Source of the DNA: Alphaproteobacteria bacterium
Lineage (GTDB): Bacteria > Pseudomonadota > Alphaproteobacteria > CAAGCB01 > CAG-977
Direction of reading: 5' to 3'
NCBI GenBank assembly: GCA_900768465.1
Contig: CAAGCY010000013.1
Span: forward strand, 1-64,000
DNA: 64,000 nucleotides
The notes below the pieces were generated by a model that saw nothing but the letters and a program-made list of their open reading frames with translations, made no database searches and was not told where the DNA came from. The position numbers and the translations under genes were made by a program. Every line of letters starts with the position of its first letter. Within the stretch, counting starts at the first letter, position 1. This document shows, in pieces, positions 60,624 through 64,000 of this stretch.

Positions 60624-61687
60624 ACAGGTTTCCTTTTTACTGCTTTATCGTTTCGTTCGCGCTGGCGTGCTGGCTGTTCAAGCCGTGCAAACAGCCGCCG
60701 ACCGTTCTGACGCCCGTCGGATTTGAAGCGCTGAACGGCTTTGAAAACGATGAAATGATACATGCTTTGCCCGCTTTGAAAAAATCGTGCGCCGTATTGA
60801 AAAAACGCGCCGAATGGAAGAAGTTTTGCAAAAAACTGAATAAAAAGCGTTTTGAAAGCTCGGCGGATTTGCGCGCGTTCGTCAAATCGGAAATGCGTCC
60901 TTTTGCCGTTGGAAAAACGGGGCTTTTTACGGGATACTTCAAACCCGAAATAAGGGGAGCCGTCGAAAAAACCGATGAATTCGCCGTTCCCGTTTTGGGA
61001 GTTCCCGCCGATATGGTCAAGGTCGATTTGGGAAAGTTTTATCCCGAATTAAAAGGAAAAATGATTTTCGGACGTGTGAAAAACGGCGAAATCGCGCCTT
61101 ATTTTACGCGCCGCGAAATCGAAAACGGCAAAGCGAACGCCGAAGCGGTGGCTTGGGTGGAACACAAAGCCGATTTGTTCACCGCGCAGGTGCAGGGATC
61201 AGCCGTTCTTGTCCTGCCCGACGGGCGGCGGATTTCTTTGCACTTTGCGGGGCATAACGGACATTCCTTTTACGGTATCGGCAAGGATTTGGCGAAAAAA
61301 GGCATCCATTCCATGCAAGCCATTCGCAAATGGCTGATTGAAAATCCGAAGCACGGCGAAAAGCTGATGCATAAAAACAAACGCTATATTTTCTTTAAAA
61401 CAGGCGATGATACGGATGCTATGGGGTCGATGGGCGTTGCTTTGACACCACGCAGAAGTCTGGCGGTCGACACGGATTTTATTCCGCTCGGCAGTTTTTT
61501 GTGGCTGGATACGGTTGCGCCCGACGGCACGCCTTTGCAGCGGCTGGTGACCGCGCAGGATACGGGCGCGGCAATCAAAGGCTTGGTGCGCGGCGACTTT
61601 TTTTGGGGAACGGGCGAAAAAGCTTTAAAAGAAGCTGGACGAATGAAATCAAAAGGGACATATTTCATTTTAAAGCCAAAGGACTGA
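60620..61687 (+). CDS. mltA: Membrane-bound lytic murein transglycosylase A
   Basis: A 355-aa precursor with an N-terminal signal (FALAC, possible atypical lipobox at Cys17). The MltA barrel has FTGYFKPEIRGAVEKTDEF, and the 3D domain has VALTPRRSLAVDTDFIPLGS and the catalytic-Asp-containing VTAQDTGAAIKG, then VRGDFFWGTG. Cleaves peptidoglycan to 1,6-anhydro products. It overlaps the Tim44 gene as ATGA. Confidence 0.93.
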   Translation: MNRFPFYCFIVSFALACWLFKPCKQPPTVLTPVGFEALNGFENDEMIHALPALKKSCAVLKKRAEWKKFCKKLNKKRFESSADLRAFVKSEMRPFAVGKTGLFTGYFKPEIRGAVEKTDEFAVPVLGVPADMVKVDLGKFYPELKGKMIFGRVKNGEIAPYFTRREIENGKANAEAVAWVEHKADLFTAQVQGSAVLVLPDGRRISLHFAGHNGHSFYGIGKDLAKKGIHSMQAIRKWLIENPKHGEKLMHKNKRYIFFKTGDDTDAMGSMGVALTPRRSLAVDTDFIPLGSFLWLDTVAPDGTPLQRLVTAQDTGAAIKGLVRGDFFWGTGEKALKEAGRMKSKGTYFILKPKD

Positions 61688-61690
61688 AAA

Positions 61691-62179
61691 ATGACCAAAA
61701 CACCCATTCAACCGCCGACCAGACAGGATTTGCTGATATTTCAAGGACTGCAGCGCGCGATTGTCGAAAAAAAAGCGTTTATCAAAATCGATTTTAAAGC
61801 GTTGAACAAAATCGGTTCTCCGTTTTTCAATCCGTGGGAAAACGTTTTGCCTTTGCTGGTGATTTTAACGCTGTCGCTGGTGTCGATGATTGTCAACAAT
61901 CTGATGACGGGAACGATTGTTTTAACGGTTTTGGTTTTGGGATACGCTTTTTTGATGCCGTTTTTTTTGGAACCGTTTATGCAAAACCGCGTGGTCAAGC
62001 GTGTCGTTCCCCGAATCGAAAAGTTTTTAATCGCATGGCGATATGGCGGATTTTCGATTTGCCTTTCCGCCGATGCGCGGGTTTCCTGCTCTGCGCCGCA
62101 AGGGGACTGGCGGACGTTTGCGGAATCTTATTTTCCCGATTTGATTCCCGCCGACAATACGGACAAATCCGATGACTGA
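61691..62179 (+). CDS. Small membrane protein of unknown function
   Basis: A 162-aa protein with a cytoplasmic-looking N-terminus (about 1-50), two hydrophobic helices (about 52-72 and 75-95) and a basic then acidic C-terminal part. No family is recognised. It lies three bases after mltA and overlaps smr by 8 bp, so it is part of the secB-side envelope operon. Confidence 0.7.
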   Translation: MTKTPIQPPTRQDLLIFQGLQRAIVEKKAFIKIDFKALNKIGSPFFNPWENVLPLLVILTLSLVSMIVNNLMTGTIVLTVLVLGYAFLMPFFLEPFMQNRVVKRVVPRIEKFLIAWRYGGFSICLSADARVSCSAPQGDWRTFAESYFPDLIPADNTDKSDD

Positions 62180-62693
62180 AGACAGCGATTTGTGGCAAGC
62201 CGTCGCCGATACGGTGCGTCCTTTGGGGTCGAAACAGCCTCAGCCGAAAGCGAAAACGGTTTCCGTTTCCAAAAAATTGACGTTGAAAATCAAGCCTTTG
62301 CGCCAAGAACCGCAGGAAGATTTTACAAAATACAAAGAACTGGAAGCGGGCGACATCGAATTTCTGGACAGGAAAAACGGCTTGCGTTTCCGCAGCGGGG
62401 AAATGCCGATGCAGGCGACTTTGGATTTGCACGGTCATACGCTGGAAAGCGGCGAAAAAGCGTTTAAAGATTTTATTGTTTCGGCATCAAAACGGCATTT
62501 GCGCTGTTTGCTGATTATCACGGGACGCGGCGGATTTTTCGGGCGCGGAGTGCTGCGCGCCGATTTGCCGCGGTGGATAAATTCACCCGAAGTCCGCGGC
62601 TTGATTTTGGCGTTTGCGAACGCTCAGCCCAAAGACGGCGGCGACGGCGCGTTTTATGTGCTGCTGAAACGCCACAGAAAGGATAGAAAATGA
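62172..62693 (+). CDS. Smr-domain protein
   Basis: A 173-aa protein with a disordered basic N-terminus and a C-terminal Smr domain: LDLHGHTLESGEKAFKDFI (DLHG motif) and LLIITGRGGFFGRGVLRADL (TGxG motif). Smr domains bind or cut nucleic acids; stand-alone proteins of this type occur next to mltA in alphaproteobacteria. ATGA overlap with mnmE. Confidence 0.92.
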   Translation: MTEDSDLWQAVADTVRPLGSKQPQPKAKTVSVSKKLTLKIKPLRQEPQEDFTKYKELEAGDIEFLDRKNGLRFRSGEMPMQATLDLHGHTLESGEKAFKDFIVSASKRHLRCLLIITGRGGFFGRGVLRADLPRWINSPEVRGLILAFANAQPKDGGDGAFYVLLKRHRKDRK

Positions 62694-63997
62694 ATTCGAC
62701 CATTTTTGCGCCGGCAACCGCTCAAGGAAAAGCAGGGGTCGCCATTGTCAGAATTTCGGGACAAAATGCCAAGCTTGCTTGCGAAAAGCTGTGCGGGCTG
62801 AAAAATCCGGTTCCGCGCAAGGCTGTTTTCACCAAAATCCGCACTGCCGACGGAACGCCGATAGACGACGCGCTGATGCTGTTTTTCCCGCATCCGCACA
62901 GCTTTACGGGCGAAGACGTCGTTGAATTGCAAACTCACGGCGGGCGCGCGATTTTGGCGGCTGTTTTGAAAGAATTGGCGGCTTTGGATGATTTCAGACC
63001 GGCGGACAGGGGGGAATTCACCCGCCGCGCCGTCGAAAACGGCAAAATGGACTTGACCGCGGCGGAAGGTTTGGCGGATTTGGTCGATGCCGAAACGGAA
63101 CAGCAAAGAAAGCAGGCATTGCGCCAGATGAACGGCGCGCTGGCGGGACTGTACGACGGCTGGCGCGAGGAATTGGTGCATTTGCTGGCGTGGATGGAAG
63201 CGTACATCGACTTTCCCGAAGAAGAAGTTCCGCCCGAAGTCGCCGATTCAATCCGTGCAAAAATCGTTTCCTTGCAAACCAAAATCGGCAATCATTTAAA
63301 AGACGGACGCCGCGGCGAACGATTGCGGGACGGCTTTCAAATCGCGATTATCGGCGCGCCCAATGCGGGCAAATCCAGCTTGATGAACAAACTGGCTCAG
63401 CGCGATGTGGCGATTGTGTCGTCAACGGCGGGAACAACCCGCGACATTATCGAAGTGCGTATGGATATTCGCGGCTATCCCGTTGTCATTGCGGACACGG
63501 CGGGGTTGCGAAAGACGGATGAGGAAATCGAAGCTGAGGGTGTTCGCCGCGCCAAAAAACGCGCTGAAGAAGCCGACTTGATTTTGGCGGTTTTTGATGC
63601 GTCCGAAAATCAAAACGATTCCGAAACGAAATCGTTTCAAGGTCGAAACGTTTTGACGGTGATGAATAAAAAAGATAAAGTTTCCAATATGTTATCAGAC
63701 GGTATTTGGGTGTCTGCAAAGACGGGGGACGGCATTGACGCTCTGCTGGAGCGCATCGGTTCGTTTGTCGAAGACACTCTGTCCATGCGTGAAGAACCGT
63801 CCTTGACCCGCGTGCGTCACAGACAATCATTAGATGAATGTTACAATTTGTTGACTCAATCGCTGACGGCTCCCGCCATTGAATTGACGGCGGAAGATTT
63901 GCGGCTGGCAATGCGGGCGCTGGGGAAAATCACGGGACAGGTTCGCGTGGACGAGCTGTTGGATATTATTTTCAAAGACTTTTGCATAGGAAAGTAA
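62690..63997 (+). CDS. mnmE: tRNA modification GTPase MnmE
   Basis: MnmE with MnmG installs the cmnm5 group on U34 of tRNAs. The 435-aa protein has N-terminal formyl-THF-binding TIFAPATAQGKAGVAIVRIS, helical GRAILA/FTRRAVENGKMDLTAAEGLADL, the inserted G domain with GAPNAGKS (222-229) and DTAGLRKT, and the invariant C-terminal CIGK (432-435). AAGGA before ATG. The gene is complete; mnmG may follow beyond the window. Confidence 0.98.
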   Translation: MNSTIFAPATAQGKAGVAIVRISGQNAKLACEKLCGLKNPVPRKAVFTKIRTADGTPIDDALMLFFPHPHSFTGEDVVELQTHGGRAILAAVLKELAALDDFRPADRGEFTRRAVENGKMDLTAAEGLADLVDAETEQQRKQALRQMNGALAGLYDGWREELVHLLAWMEAYIDFPEEEVPPEVADSIRAKIVSLQTKIGNHLKDGRRGERLRDGFQIAIIGAPNAGKSSLMNKLAQRDVAIVSSTAGTTRDIIEVRMDIRGYPVVIADTAGLRKTDEEIEAEGVRRAKKRAEEADLILAVFDASENQNDSETKSFQGRNVLTVMNKKDKVSNMLSDGIWVSAKTGDGIDALLERIGSFVEDTLSMREEPSLTRVRHRQSLDECYNLLTQSLTAPAIELTAEDLRLAMRALGKITGQVRVDELLDIIFKDFCIGK

Positions 63998-64000
63998 GGC

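Overview
The window reads as a chromosomal segment of a Gram-negative alphaproteobacterium, probably an uncultured host-associated (gut-type) lineage related to Rhodospirillales. The family-level placement is inference. The support is the set of alphaproteobacterial neighbourhoods: DUF3576-leuS-lptE-holA, SRP RNA-dnaX-ybaB-recR, rplY-pth-ychF, hslV-hslU beside hisB, rsmG-parA-parB, and rho | oriC | maf-aroE-coaE-dnaQ with secB, a Tim44-like gene, mltA, smr and mnmE. Coding density is very high. ATGA start/stop overlaps are common, and several convergent gene pairs overlap at their 3' ends. No rRNA, tRNA, insertion sequence, prophage or CRISPR was found.

Layout. 1-1404: 3' part of a very cysteine-rich secreted-type protein. 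1732-5514: UbiA-type phosphoribosyltransferase, hisH, hisF and two membrane proteins. 5491-8752: OprB-type porin, pyruvoyl-dependent arginine decarboxylase and antiporter, matching the chlamydial AaxABC arginine/agmatine system. 8850-15196: CNNM/CBS protein, Sel1-SPOR protein, mltG and the fabF-acpP-fabG-fabD cluster. 15367-18062: SRP RNA, dnaX, ybaB, recR. 18059-20639: a MurD-type ligase and a MurL-type epimerase, the alternative route to D-glutamate in peptidoglycan. 20721-25593: three Sel1-type exported proteins around dsbD. 25590-31056: rodA, mrdA, mreD, mreC, mreB (rod-shape elongasome). 31127-39633: miaA, a DUF1015 protein, purB, holA, lptE, leuS, DUF3576. 39749-45728: two tandem porins, yggS, trmL, ychF, pth, rplY. 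46349-48052: a ferredoxin and, divergent from it, the standout gene. 48278-53725: parB, parA, rsmG, a CHR transporter pair, hslU, hslV. 53805-56322: hisB, a membrane-anchored flavodoxin, rho. 56436-56746: a probable replication origin. 56760-63997: maf to mnmE.

The main discovery candidate is the gene at 46784-48052. It encodes a Sec signal peptide, then a domain that by hand alignment is identical to human ubiquitin at 55 of residues 1-71, then a linker and a C-terminal autotransporter-type beta-barrel ending in Phe. The predicted signal-peptidase cut leaves ubiquitin Met1 as the mature N-terminus. The Leu8/Ile44/His68/Val70 patch and Lys11/27/29/33/48/63 are kept, but the LRLRGG conjugation tail is replaced. 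This suggests a surface-displayed ubiquitin mimic that cannot be activated by E1 but might be bound or act as an acceptor. A near-identical 26-bp direct repeat lies on either side of the block holding it and the ferredoxin.

Chromosome maintenance is clustered. oriC lies at about 56.6 kb, with DnaA boxes, DnaA-trio-like repeats and an AT-rich stretch. Two perfect parS sites lie upstream of rsmG-parA-parB, and a third parS-type site lies inside yggS. Gene orientation switches at the proposed origin: mostly minus strand to its left and mostly plus strand to its right, as expected for leading-strand bias. Much of the rest serves the envelope: fatty acids, peptidoglycan precursor synthesis and remodelling, elongasome, LPS assembly, porins and disulfide reduction.
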